A DNA stretch of 64,000 bases. Source: Molanna angustata. Its lineage: Eukaryota; Arthropoda; Insecta; Trichoptera; Molannidae. The notes under the pieces are model-generated. The model was given only the letters and a program-made list of their open reading frames with translations. It ran no database searches and was not told where the DNA came from. The DNA lies in NCBI GenBank assembly GCA_963576475.1, contig OY754975.1, positions 22,315,169 to 22,379,168 on the forward strand. Direction: 5' to 3'. The position numbers and the translations under genes were made by a program. Numbering within the stretch: position 1 is the first letter of the stretch; every line of letters begins with the position of its first letter. Below are positions 44,181 through 54,407 of the stretch, in pieces.

Positions 44181-45108
44181 AACTAAGAGGCTGGCATACA
44201 GGTTTATACCTAACGTCCATCTAAACTGGGATTACCACTCTCAACCTGTCATGGTGACTGCCCACAGGTTTGCACCGAGACAACTGGCGTTCTAACTAGT
44301 TGCCACCGGACAACCCTGGTTGTCCCAAAGCAACCGCCTACTGGTGTAATACCTTAACAACTTGACCATGACCATGAAGAAGTCATAATACAACTTGAAT
44401 TGACGTGCTCTATCTTTCTCTCCAATAGTATTTAACTTTTTGCAGTGAAAAATCTGTGCAATTCATTACTTATATATATCATTCGATAGCAATTTTTCTG
44501 CTTTACTGTGTGATAAACTTTTTTTTGTAAAATTAATTGAATTGGAAAGGCTGTCGTGGAAAAAGTGAATAATCATCGGAAAACTGTGAGAAAATTGAAA
44601 ACGCTGCTCTTCCCGATTATCAAAGTGATAAAATTTTGTTTGTAAAATATAGAGGGTATCAACCCGAAGAAAAAACGTCGCGGAGGCGCTACTCTAACTC
44701 CTAACGCTGAGGAAGGAAAATGATTTTTCCGTAGTGAAAATTTTCAAAGTTTTTCCAAGGAAATTTTTTTTTTATCTTTTTCCAGTTCATTTGAAAAGTG
44801 CTACAAAACTGCATTTTTAGTATTCGAAATTAAACAAAATCAATAAAGTTATACCAGTTTATATCTGAAAAGTGACATTTTGGTGAAGTGCCGCTTTTGG
44901 TGATGGGTATGTGTTGTTTATTTATATACCATTAGAAAGCCCATCAAATTTGGTACAAAAAACCTCGCGGGATCAATGTTCTATCTTACAAGGTTCTAAA
45001 GTTATCTATGAAAATAAGCTTTTTCTCATACTAAATAGAGCTCTGTTGAGCCCTACCCACATACCTACACTATATATGTACATAACAAAAAATCAATTAA
45101 CAATTAAT

Positions 45109-46068
45109 ATGGATTGCTTTAAATGCCAACAAACTGTAACTGACGGGGTAACCTGTACATCGTGCAAAAAGTTATTACATTATGAATGCGGGGGTACCTC
45201 TGAGACTACTTTCCGAAAATCAAACATAGAGAAAAGGAAAATCTGGCGCTGCGTTACGTGCAAATCCGACCCTACTAACTCTAATAACACCATAGATTCT
45301 GTGATGGCAGAACTAAAAAAGATTACCTCTGAACTGTCTGCATTTAAATCCATAAGCATACAAGTACAAGATCAAGTCAAAGAGTTAAAAGATGAAATAA
45401 CACAATTTAAAAAATCCATTGACTTTACAAACTCAAAACTTGATCAATTTTCTGTTAGGTTCGAGGCTTTGGAGAGTAAAATTCATAAAGTTGACAGATT
45501 AGAATCCGAGTTAGCTACACTAACGAAAACAGTAAACATTTTGAAACAAAAAACAGATAAAAATAACAGAGAACTATTAGAGTCTGAGCAACGTTCACTG
45601 ATAAATAATATAGAAATCCACGGCCTGCCAGAATCAAACCAAGAGAATATTAAAAGAGTTGTTTTGGATATTGGAAAATCGTTGGGGTGTACACTTAGTG
45701 ACAAAGATATAATCGAGACATATAGAACAGCCGGCAGCAGAAATATTTTGACTCGGAAGAGTAACAATATTGTTGTTAAGTTTGACTCTAAGAACAAAAA
45801 AGATGAAATATTGGCAGCAGTCAAAAAGAAGAAAGGCATCGACACAAACATGATCAATATACCAGGAGAGAAGATTCGCTTTTTCATTAACGACCATCTA
45901 ACATTCAAATCGAAACACATACTGAGAGCCGCCAAAGAATTCAAAAAACAAAATAACTACAATTTTTTATGGATAAGAAACTCAAAGATCATGATTCGGA
46001 AGGACACCACCTCAAGACCGATACATATCTACAGCGTAGATCAACTAGAGGACCTCGAACGTCAATGA
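45109..46068 (+). CDS. LINE ORF1: PHD finger, coiled coil and FP25K-like domain
   Basis: 319 residues, starting MDCFKCQQTVTDG. An upstream in-frame ATG at 44911 would add 66 residues of poor quality; I prefer 45109 because the zinc finger then starts at residue 3. C3, C6, C16, C19, H24, C27, C48 and C51 form a C4HC3 PHD-type finger. Residues ~65-170 are heptad-like (coiled coil, for trimerisation). Residues ~175-310 (NNIEIHGLPESNQENIK, NNIVVKFDSKNKKDEI, INDHLTFKSKHILRAAKEF, FLWIRNSKIMIRKD) resemble the baculovirus FP25K-like domain found in many CR1-group ORF1 proteins. The expected role is RNA binding and chaperoning. It shares its architecture with 61052-61984. Confidence 0.85.
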   Translation: MDCFKCQQTVTDGVTCTSCKKLLHYECGGTSETTFRKSNIEKRKIWRCVTCKSDPTNSNNTIDSVMAELKKITSELSAFKSISIQVQDQVKELKDEITQFKKSIDFTNSKLDQFSVRFEALESKIHKVDRLESELATLTKTVNILKQKTDKNNRELLESEQRSLINNIEIHGLPESNQENIKRVVLDIGKSLGCTLSDKDIIETYRTAGSRNILTRKSNNIVVKFDSKNKKDEILAAVKKKKGIDTNMINIPGEKIRFFINDHLTFKSKHILRAAKEFKKQNNYNFLWIRNSKIMIRKDTTSRPIHIYSVDQLEDLERQ

Positions 46069-46476
46069 AATACTCATTTATATTATTATTTAAATTCTAC
46101 TTACCACTGTCACAATACACACAGAAATATACATACATTCTCACAAATTACACAATACGCATACAAGACTCACTTAGACCAACATGTTACAACAATCAGT
46201 ATGTGAATGCATATGTAATATTCTTATCATATAATAGATCCAATTGCATTGGATATCTCGATATAGGTGATTGTTATTCATTTGAGTGTAACTTAAGTCT
46301 AAAAATGGATATTACGCTTACATTGCTAGTGCGTACGAATTACCTATGTCAGTCAACAGAGCTGAGCCCAGTGGACTTTTCACAATTCATAACATTTTTC
46401 TATAGATATTATTTATGTTTAATAATTGTATTTTTTTTGAGTATCAGTAATGATAACTTAATATCTACCTATTATA

Positions 46477-49287
46477 ATGGCTGAATCTATTCATGTGTAC
46501 TATCAAAATACTCGCGGATTAAGAACAAAAACTGAAGAATTCTATTTTAACGTATTGTCAAACGATTATGACGCAATATTTATATGTGAAACATGGCTTG
46601 TTGATAGCATATCCGACAGTGAAATATTCGATACACGCTATAATGTGTACAGGAGAAATAGAAATATTCAAAATAAAAGCAGAGGGGGTGGAGTGGCAAT
46701 AGCTATTAAAAAACAATACAAAACTATTGTACAGAATGATTGGTATACATCGGCAGAGGATATTTGGATAACGATTACATTAAAAAGGTTGAAAAAAGTC
46801 CATTTATGTTGCACGTATATCCCAGGAACGGGCCCCAAACTGACAACTGCAGAACGAATAAATCTGGTTTCCGAGCATACTAATAGAATAAATGATTTGA
46901 TAGTGAAATTTCCTGATGATGGTTTCTTGATTATTGGCGATTATAATATGCCCTTTATAAATTGGGAAACAACGGATGTTATAATGGACAACATAGATCA
47001 ATGCTCTACATTATTGATAAATTCCCTTGCTTTCTCTAACTTAAAACAAATGAATAATATTCGCAATGCTCATAATCGCATATTAGACCTCATACTTAGT
47101 AACATATTAGTCTCTGTATCTGCTGCAGATGAGCCACTTGTTAGTGAGGATCCTCATCATAGATCATTACTGCTGGATATTACTCTAGCGGATTCTACGA
47201 TGAAAACCTCTATACCACGCTCGACAAAACAGTTCCATAAAGCAGATTATAATACAATAAATGAAATTCTTTCATTAACTGATTGGAGTCCAGTTCAAAA
47301 TACTTCTTGCATCAACGCATCTGTTGAAATTTTTTATAATATAATTAATCCTATTATAGATTCATTGATCCCAAGTAGAGTCATAAAAAGTTGTCACTAT
47401 CCCAATTGGTATACATCATCATTGATAAAAATAACTAATGAAAAACTTTTTTACTTGAGATTATCGAAAAAAAATAAAAATCCCCTTGACCGCGCCACAT
47501 ATGAACTCTTAAGAAAAAGGCACAAAAAAATGGCTAAAGAGATATATAAACGATATATCACTTCTGTAGAATCGAATATTCAAAATAATGTCAAGAGTTT
47601 TTGGTCATATGTAAAATCACAAGGTAAATCACAGATTATACCCGACTCAATGACATATCAAACAAATAGTTCAGAAAATCCAGTTGAAACTGCCAACCTG
47701 TTTTCGAAATATTTCGCCACAGTTTTTGACTCATCTACAGTAACACATACCAGCGGTCATAGTACAACTGATCAATCAAAATTTCCAATAAACATTGACA
47801 AAAACGTAACATTAATTTATCTTAGTAAAACAGACCCCAGGAAAGGCGCAGGTATTGATGGAATACCTGGAATATTTATTAACAAATGCGCCAACATGCT
47901 GGTGACACCGGTTTTCGATTTGTTTAACAAATCACTCAAACAAGGTATTTTCCCCGCGAGATGGAAAACAGCATTAATATCTCCGATTTACAAATCTGGT
48001 GACAAACATAATGTAGAAAATTATAGGCCCGTATCAAAGTTACCAATTTTGAGCAAAATATTAGAAAAGATCGTCTATGACCAACTCTATCCCTGCATTT
48101 CTTCATTGATCACACAAAAGCAACACGGTTTTATGAAAAAGCGCTCAGTGATATCTAACCTCGCTGTTTTCACTCATTATCTCAATGATAATATGGATAA
48201 AGGACATCAAATTGATACAATTTACACTGATTATTCAAAAGCGTTTGATCGTGTTAACCATGATGTACTAATAACAAAACTTTTACAAATTGGCATACAT
48301 GGAGATCTTCATAGATGGATTCAATCTTATATTTCTAATCGCACTCAACTTACGGTGGTAAAGGGTTATGCATCTGAAAATATAACACATATATGTTCTG
48401 GAGTTCCTCAAGGATCCCACTTGGGACCACTACTGTTTAATGTATATGTCAACGACATTGGAAATTGTTTTAAATACTCTAATTATTCACTCTTTGCAGA
48501 CGACATGAAAATTTACAATTGTGTGAAAACTATATCTGACTGTGCAAAACTTCAAGAAGATTTGGATCGACTTGCAGCTTATTGTAGATTAAATTTATTA
48601 AAACTGAACACCTCTAAATGTTTCTCAATTTCTTACACTAGAAAAATTAATAAACACACTTTCGATTACACATTAAATGATGAACACATAGTAAAGAAAT
48701 CTTTGTGTCGGGATTTGGGATTATTCTTGGACAGCAAATTAAATTACAGACAACATATAGATAAAATTACAACAGCAGGTTATAAAAAATTAGGTTTTAT
48801 TTTTAGGATAAGTAAAGATTTCAAAAATCCACAAACATTTAAAATATTATTTAATTCACTAGTCAGAAGTACACTGGAGTTTGGCTCTGTTATTTGGAAC
48901 CCGCAATATCGAGTGCACATTAATAATATAGAAAAAATACAGCGTAAATATTTGAAGAGATTGGCATATCGAAGTATTGTTGCACCTATTCCACCGTCAC
49001 TAGAATCAAGACGCAAATGCCAAGATATACAATTTCTGTACAACATATTGAACAATATTATTGACTGCCCGGAACTTTTGTCGAGTATTGACTTTAACGT
49101 ACCATTGAGACGCTCCAGACACACAACTCTCTTCCGACCTAAATTATACAAAACTAATGCCGCGAAAAACTCAACTATAAACAGAATTATAAACACATAC
49201 ATAAAATATGAGAAGTCCCTTGACATAGACCTATTCAGTGATACAAAACATAAACTCGCTCAAAAATTAAAAACAGGAATTTCATAA
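46477..49287 (+). CDS. LINE ORF2: endonuclease-reverse transcriptase, intact
   Basis: 936 residues. The N-terminal APE-type endonuclease has YYQNTRG, ICETWL (Glu38), IIGDYNMPFINW (154-165) and DPHHRSLLLDI. The RT contains GIDGIPGIFINKCANML, NYRPVSKLPILSKILEK, DYSKAFDRVNHDVL, SGVPQGSHLGPLLFNVYVND and the catalytic FADD at residues 673-676. The C terminus has LEFGSVIWNPQY and a DCPELL motif. No RNase H. All key residues are present and there is no stop or frameshift, so it is predicted active for target-primed reverse transcription. ORF1 and ORF2 are separated by 408 nt, so a separate start or reinitiation would be needed. Confidence 0.9.
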   Translation: MAESIHVYYQNTRGLRTKTEEFYFNVLSNDYDAIFICETWLVDSISDSEIFDTRYNVYRRNRNIQNKSRGGGVAIAIKKQYKTIVQNDWYTSAEDIWITITLKRLKKVHLCCTYIPGTGPKLTTAERINLVSEHTNRINDLIVKFPDDGFLIIGDYNMPFINWETTDVIMDNIDQCSTLLINSLAFSNLKQMNNIRNAHNRILDLILSNILVSVSAADEPLVSEDPHHRSLLLDITLADSTMKTSIPRSTKQFHKADYNTINEILSLTDWSPVQNTSCINASVEIFYNIINPIIDSLIPSRVIKSCHYPNWYTSSLIKITNEKLFYLRLSKKNKNPLDRATYELLRKRHKKMAKEIYKRYITSVESNIQNNVKSFWSYVKSQGKSQIIPDSMTYQTNSSENPVETANLFSKYFATVFDSSTVTHTSGHSTTDQSKFPINIDKNVTLIYLSKTDPRKGAGIDGIPGIFINKCANMLVTPVFDLFNKSLKQGIFPARWKTALISPIYKSGDKHNVENYRPVSKLPILSKILEKIVYDQLYPCISSLITQKQHGFMKKRSVISNLAVFTHYLNDNMDKGHQIDTIYTDYSKAFDRVNHDVLITKLLQIGIHGDLHRWIQSYISNRTQLTVVKGYASENITHICSGVPQGSHLGPLLFNVYVNDIGNCFKYSNYSLFADDMKIYNCVKTISDCAKLQEDLDRLAAYCRLNLLKLNTSKCFSISYTRKINKHTFDYTLNDEHIVKKSLCRDLGLFLDSKLNYRQHIDKITTAGYKKLGFIFRISKDFKNPQTFKILFNSLVRSTLEFGSVIWNPQYRVHINNIEKIQRKYLKRLAYRSIVAPIPPSLESRRKCQDIQFLYNILNNIIDCPELLSSIDFNVPLRRSRHTTLFRPKLYKTNAAKNSTINRIINTYIKYEKSLDIDLFSDTKHKLAQKLKTGIS

Positions 49288-49309
49288 GATTATCACTAAC
49301 GCACAGCAC

Positions 49310-49400
49310 GCATGCACATACACATATATGTACACTTACACATACACACACATACACACACACACCTTCACACATATACACCCTCACACACACATATGAT
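49310..49400. repeat. (CA)n tract in the LINE 3' UTR
   Basis: CA repeats with CCTT and CCCT interruptions directly after the ORF2 stop. The minus-strand frame 49235-49441 crosses it and is not credible. Confidence 0.85.
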
Positions 49401-49689
49401 TTTGTATCTTGTATATATGACTGTATTTTGTAATAAATCATGATAGTATTGTAAGCTAATAATTGATGTACGGAGATGATAATTGTTATATTTGATATTT
49501 TTATACATATATACTATTCTTTGTACATTGTTAGCTTCAATTTGAAAAAATAAAAAATAAAAAAAAAAAATAAAAACAACTAAATAGATGTATATGTGTG
49601 AAGTTTATTAAATTCCTAAATCATCTGCGAATATACATATTGTATTTACTGCATTATTTAATGATGTGTCCGAGTTAACATATTCTTTA

Positions 49690-49740
49690 AGGCTAGCGTC
49701 AACACAGGCGCAGCGGACGCAGCGCATAGAGGTAATTTTA
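49690..49740. repeat. MITE end fragment
   Basis: AAGGCTAGCGTCAACACAGG followed by CGCAGCGGACGCAGCGCA matches the terminal repeat of the MITE at 59650-59875. The rest of the element is missing. Confidence 0.65.
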
Positions 49741-49904
49741 GAATTATTTTATTTTATTTTATTTAAAGTACACAAACAACGACTGGACAAATAAACTGGT
49801 GATACACAATATAAAAAAATAGTCACGCCCAGCATCAATTAAATGTATACATTAATTAATTTATTTATTATTAATACACAAAACATATATAACATATATA
49901 ACTG

Positions 49905-50150
49905 ACTAATAACGCCCCACTAGGCAAAAGCCTGTTCTGGGACTGTTATTGTTGAGTATGTGGCGGAGCGGTACCGACCACACAATCTAGCATCTCACTC
50001 GGATTACCGAGGATGGCCGAAGGACATCACCTCCTAAAGCGATTAACCAACGCCGGCCAACCATTCGCTCGTCAACTGGCCGTACATGCATAGTGTGCAA
50101 CCTGTTCTAGAAATATATCAATTCACTCCCGACCTCAGTATCGCGGAACA
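49905..50150. repeat. LINE 3'-UTR-like segment, GC-richer
   Basis: CGCCCCACTAGGCAAAAGCC followed by TGTTCTGGGACT resembles 3590-3610 (CTCACTAGGCAAAGCCTGTT) and the 57705-57740 tail (GGCTCAGCCTAGTGAGGTGG, reversed). 50000-50120 is unusually GC-rich for its surroundings. No coding frame. Confidence 0.5.
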
Positions 50151-50379
50151 TTTTTATATCGAGTGTAATAATTGTAAATCATTTGTACTGAAAATATACT
50201 GCATATTTGTAAGTCTGCTTTTAATATGAAACCCATCATCACTCAATTATTTCTATTCTAATTAAATGACTGATTGTATTAATTTGCAATATCTAAAATA
50301 GTGTTGTGTATATTGGGAGATGATTTGAACACGTAATTTAAACTTGCAACCTTTCTGATATCATATTAATATTCATAAT

Positions 50380-50665
50380 TAAATAATACAGCTTCTACCC
50401 AATATACATTTACCCCTATAAGTATGTTTGGTCCGTCCTGTTGTATGGTTGCGAAACTTGGACGCTTAAAGTAATACAATGAACCGGTTAGAAGCGTTTG
50501 AAATGTGGATTCATCGAAGAATGCTTCGAATACCGTGGACAGATTTAATATCCAATGTACAAGTTTTGCGTCGAGCACATACAAGCAGAGAACTCCTGAC
50601 AAATCTAAAAATTCGTAAGGTATCATATTTAGGCCACATTTTATATTTGGAAAGAAGAAGAGTAT
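50380..50665 (+). pseudogene. RTE-type LINE RT C-terminal fragment
   Basis: VLLYGCETWTLK, frameshift near 50475, then NRLEAFEMWIHRRMLRIPWT, ISNVQVLRRAHTSRELLTNL and KVSYLGHILY. LLYG-x-E-x-W ... W..RR-x-L-(R/K)-I-x-W ... (Y/L)-x-G-H is the signature of this LINE class's C terminus. Truncated on both sides. Confidence 0.8.
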
Positions 50666-51410
50666 CTTCATTCCGCTGTAATTTTCATATTTTCACATGT
50701 TATCACATGTCATTATATTCACATGTCATTTAGTCTGAAATCGATATTCTAAATAACGATTTTGCAGTTTTTAAAAGAAAACTTTTTAATGTTGTGTGAA
50801 AAGAATACTTTTTAACTTATATGTGGGTATGTATTAACTGTTTTCTTTTTTTTCATTTCTTGACAGGTTAACTGGTTATTTATTTTATTATTTTATGTTT
50901 TATTTCAAACTTGTTTATTCTTCCTCTTGCTATAGCTAATGTTCTTTTTCTTCATGAAGTATCTTATTGTAAACCATTTATGGAAACTTTGCTGGTTTAT
51001 TTGATTATTATTTTGTACCATTACAATTTATTAATAAAACGGTATATTTCCTTGATAAATAAATAAAATAATAAATAAAAAATATAAAAGAAGAGTAAAC
51101 AAGAGTAAAAAATATTTATAAAATGAATAATACAAATACACAAAAATAATCAATTGTACAAAATACTGAAAATACCTATTACCTTATTAATTTATTTAGT
51201 AGTATAAGAAAAAAACAAAGAATATTAAGTAAGACAAAAGTTGAAACTACAATATATGCTATCATGTGTGTGTGTGTGTGAGGGTATGTGTGTATGTATG
51301 TGAGGGTTTATGTATGTATGGGTGTGTGTATGTGTGTGAACTTGAATCCGATGCACCCACTTCATCAGTGTGGAAAGTTAAGATTATAGTAGAATGCTTA
51401 AGACGGTGAC

Positions 51411-51889
51411 TGCTGCCAACGTACCTATTTTTTCAATTTGATATACCATCATTATTACTAAACGAATCATTTTGAAAAAAATTACCTAGTTAGTTTGGAT
51501 ATTAATAGCGTGGAACAGTAGAAACAAGTCTCCCCGTGAGCGTATCCCCGTGCGAGTACCAAGCGAGAATAAAGAACAGTCATACGTAATAAAAATAAAA
51601 GTAAGTAGGGAAATTTGTTTGCAGTGATTTTAACTATTATGTTTTGTATAGCAACAGAGTAAAATGGGTGCACCGTATGTAACTGCAGTCTCATTGTTAC
51701 TTACTAAAGAAATATCTTCTTTTTTTCATTTCGGCTACGGCCTTGATTGGGAAGACCCAGGTAGCGATATGTGGACAATGTCATGGCCGACCTAGAGAGA
51801 GTAGGGGAAAGGGAAGACTCTGCAAGAGTCGTATGGTCATCGGAAGTATTTTCTGTAATACTGTATATGTCGCCAATTTTTCATGAAAG
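51411..51889. other. No supported gene
   Basis: 51725-51800 (CGGCCTTGATTGGGAAGACC, GGCCGACCTAGAGAGAGTAG) may be a short LINE tail remnant. The frames 51482-51694 and 51771-52043 have no recognisable products. Confidence 0.4.
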
Positions 51890-52200
51890 AATGTTGTTTT
51901 TCATAAGAATGTTGTTCATAATTTCACACATAGATGGCTGTAGTAAAAATCCTTATTTCCAAGCGAAAAGAATTTCAGTATTGCAATATATAGAACTTTC
52001 AAAAATTGAATTGATAGGGATCTCATTAGAAAGGCATAGTTGATGAACGTTGCGCAAGCGCATAGAGTGATCACGTAAACCAGCCGATGACAGGTCGTAA
52101 GCCCTGTAGGTGCCTTGATTTCCCGGTTCTTCTACAGTAAATATGCCAACTTCGTCTCTATTGAGATAATTAAAAATATGTTAAAAAATGAAAAATTTTC
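51890..52200 (-). repeat. Single copy of the 540-bp element
   Basis: GAACGTTGCGCAAGCGCATA, AAACCAGCCGATGACAGGTC, GCCCTGTAGGTGCCTTGATT and GTCTCTATTGAGATAATTAA match the reverse complement of the unit at 95 percent or better by eye. This is the copy closest to the tandem array. It stops near 52200 without the TAATCGAATA end. Confidence 0.8.
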
Positions 52201-52769
52201 TTTACATTAAGTCGATTATCATTGCCATGGTAAAGATCAAATCTTCATAATAATATTTTAGTGTGTATCGTAACATGTATGAAGGTATGTAAGTATGTAT
52301 ATGTATTTTTCAGAACGCAACGGATCGAAACAGAACGCAACAAAACGGAAAGAATCAAAATTTAATCTTGGAATCGGATTATTATCAATAGCTTCAATTA
52401 AATTATTATGATTTCCATTTATTCCGTTCTGCTACCGAAACTCTTCGATTCAAACATTATTCAATGTTGGTATACCCAGAAGCCGTATATGTAAATCTTG
52501 ACTGAACTAATAGAGAAAATATATCATTGAAGATACTAAAAAAACATTTCTTGTTATTAAAAAAACATTATTGTAAAAAACATTATTTTTTATTAGATGT
52601 CCCACGACGATGTATATAAAAGGTTTTACTTTTAAAAATATACAAGCTTTTTATGGAAATTATTGTATCCTGTCATTATTGAGAATACAGATACAGTGTA
52701 AGTACTTTAGAGAAAATTGCATTTCGTTGCCCTTTACGCAGTACTAGATCGAATGAATTATTTGCTATT
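52201..52769. other. Intron sequence, AT-rich
   Basis: No gene or recognisable repeat, apart from a short ATGTAAGTATGTATATGTA tract near 52285. Confidence 0.45.
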
Positions 52770-53130
52770 CCTGGGGGCTTTTAAACAAGCCCCGCCACTT
52801 TGAAAGTCTTAGAAACATCGTTAATAAAAATAATGCTAAAAAACCACCTGATAACCCAACTTTGCAACTACTTCAAGATTTTAAGATACCTTCCATACAA
52901 ACATTTTTAAAACCATAGTTAAAAATCAAATTTATAAAGAATACTTCATAAATAAATTGCATCCCCTTGAATGTATTAGTGATAACTATAGAACTAAAGA
53001 TAGTATCGAAATTCCAAAAATGAATTCCACAACTGGCCAACACCAATATATACCTACATACATGTAAAATTACAGAACCCTATTCAACATTTAAACAAAA
53101 CGTAAAGACATTAGTAAACTAAACTTATGT
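52770..53130 (+). pseudogene. Degraded LINE C-terminal fragment
   Basis: The plus strand, in changing frames, reads IYKEYFINKLHPLECISDNY and RTKDSIEIPKMNSTTGQHQY. The second piece is the counterpart of HNYETTRRNFLMTPKTNTTF at 34430-34500 and 57365-57430. Several frame breaks. Ends near 53130 without a clear tail. Confidence 0.55.
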
Positions 53131-53633
53131 ACAACTTAAGGGTCGTATTACAAGAGTTATTTGAGAAAAATGTAAGAAAAAAGTAAGGTCCCGTACTGCG
53201 AGAATACTGCTTACTGAACTTCAACCTTTTCTTACATTATTCTTAAATAACTACCGTAATACGATCCTAATAACTGTCGAATGTATTATTCTGTACAACT
53301 GTCGAATGTATTAACCAGTATAAGTCTGTATATCTATATTCCTACAACTTATTTTTACAACTATAAAATAAAACAATAAATGACAACATTGTAGGTACTT
53401 GAATATTTAAATTTATATTTAAATCGAATATTTTTTAATTGCATATACGCTAACATTGTATTTTATTCCCCGTCGGGAGTAAAAAGATATTTTTATTGAC
53501 AAACTTTAAAAAGAAATTATATTTATATTTTAATATTAATATAAAATAAATGCATAAATTCAATAATCTTTTTAATAAAAATAATTTAAATTTAAATTAG
53601 TATTTATATATTTTTTTCTTTTTTGTTATTTAT
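53131..53633. other. AT-rich stretch with a fragment of the 540-bp element
   Basis: 53425-53495 (ATCGAATATTTTTTAATTGC, CCCCGTCGGGAGTAAAAAGA) matches the outer end of the 540-bp unit. The rest has no recognisable feature. Confidence 0.55.
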
Positions 53634-53705
53634 TTATTTATTTGGGAAGCCAACAGCTCATTTACATTTTTTATATTACAATTTTAACATATAATTGAGA
53701 GCCAA
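53634..53705 (-). repeat. 3' tail of a dispersed retroelement
   Basis: (ATTT)n followed by GGGAAGCCAACAGCTCATTT: the reverse complement of 1985-2063. Confidence 0.6.
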
Positions 53706-53756
53706 TAACAAGCTTTCCATCAATAAGTAGAAATTACTGTAAACAACTCATGTAGG

Positions 53757-53806
53757 TACACGCACACACATACACATGCGCACACACACACACACACACT
53801 CATACA
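53757..53806. repeat. (CA)n tract
   Basis: ACACGCACACACATACACAT and a pure CA stretch, about 50 nt. Confidence 0.85.
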
Positions 53807-53886
53807 ATTCGTATGGGATGGGATGAATTGGAGGGTACGTGGGAGGAAGATAACGAGCGTATCACCTTCAATATTTCGTGACGAGA

Positions 53887-54095
53887 TGGGTCGATGGCAG
53901 AGCGGTTAGCGCGCTGGGCTAGTAATCCAGTGATCGCGAGTTCGAATCCTGCCTCGACCGATTTCGTTCACCTATAGCACAAGCATTTATTTGCTTATTT
54001 TAGGGAACGTAGGAAGATGTATATGTACTTGTTTAACAAGGACATATTCATTTTTATATAAAAAAAAAAGAAAAAAAAAGAAAAAAAAAAAACTT
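53887..54095 (+). mobile_element. tRNA-derived SINE (Thr-AGT-like head)
   Basis: The head GGTCGATGGCAGAGCGGTTA has a near-canonical tRNA shape: GGTCGA/TCGACC acceptor pairing and anticodon arm CTGGG-CTAGTAA-TCCAG, which puts AGT at the anticodon. Box B is GAGTTCGAATCC. The T-arm has a mismatch, and the sequence continues into a 100-nt body ending in (A)nG runs at 54060-54095. So this is a SINE or retropseudogene rather than a working tRNA gene. It is unrelated to the SINE at 13411. Confidence 0.7.
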
Positions 54096-54221
54096 ATCCT
54101 CTTTTACATTGAAGATGTCCACCCCGGCTGAGAACAACGTATTATGAGAATCACATAAGCGTGGAAAAATAAAAAAAAATTAAGTATCTAAAAATTAACG
54201 GAAAGTAGTCAGCATGTTTAC

Positions 54222-54366
54222 CTGATTATGAAATGTGACAGATTAGAATCATTCGTCGAAGAGGTGATCCACCAATGTATAACCGAAGCACTTTCATTGT
54301 AAACAGCCTTCACAACGGGTGAAGTGATGTTTCTATGTGAACAAGAGCACACGTCCTTTACACAAT
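54222..54366 (-). CDS. Predicted exon 2 of the fibronectin-III repeat gene
   Basis: 145 nt between TTTTTCCAG and GTAAACATG, phase 1 to 2. It encodes CVKDVCSCSHRNITSPVV, then SASVIHWWITSSTNDSNL and SHFIIR. The CVxDVCSCxHR linker, the W of the B-C region and the SHFI(I/V)R end match exon 9. NIT is a potential N-glycosylation site. It lies between a SINE and a TIR element, 10.8 kb from the next exon. Confidence 0.75.
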
Positions 54367-54407
54367 CTGGAAAAAAAAAACAGATTATATGTATTTATAT
54401 TTTGATA

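Larger units (their letters stand above)
44181..49572 (+). mobile_element. Apparently full-length LINE, CR1/Jockey group
   Basis: Two intact reading frames (45109-46068 and 46477-49287) are preceded by about 0.9 kb that could be a 5' UTR. Its start was not defined: GGCTGGCATACAGGTTTATA at 44190 is a candidate. After ORF2 come a CA-rich 3' UTR and an A-rich end (AAAAAATAAAAAATAAAAAA, to 49572). It lies antisense within the intron between predicted exons 2 and 3 of the host gene. Intact frames suggest a recent insertion. Confidence 0.78.
49783..51410. repeat. Split copy of the 6900-7190 repeat
   Basis: The left part 49783-49858 and right part 51178-51410 (with TG/GAGGGT tract 51264-51340 and CATCAGTGTGGAAAGTTAAG) correspond to consecutive segments of 6900-7190. 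The 1.3 kb between them is foreign and includes a LINE fragment (50380-50665) and AT-rich DNA. Insertion followed by decay is the simplest reading. Confidence 0.7.

Noticed and set aside
45483..45944. 153-aa antisense frame, and similarly 48780-49226 and 61114-61782
   Set aside because: Antisense shadows of intact LINE ORF1 or ORF2.
45969..46484. Extra LINE frame between ORF1 and ORF2
   Set aside because: It overlaps the end of ORF1 in another frame. The Tyr/Leu-rich remainder has no domain and no counterpart in LINE 2, where the ORFs are almost adjacent.
53887..53959. Functional tRNA-Thr(AGT) gene
   Set aside because: Shape is close to a tRNA, but the T-arm has a mismatch and the sequence continues into a SINE body with an A-rich tail. 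A young retropseudogene cannot be fully excluded.
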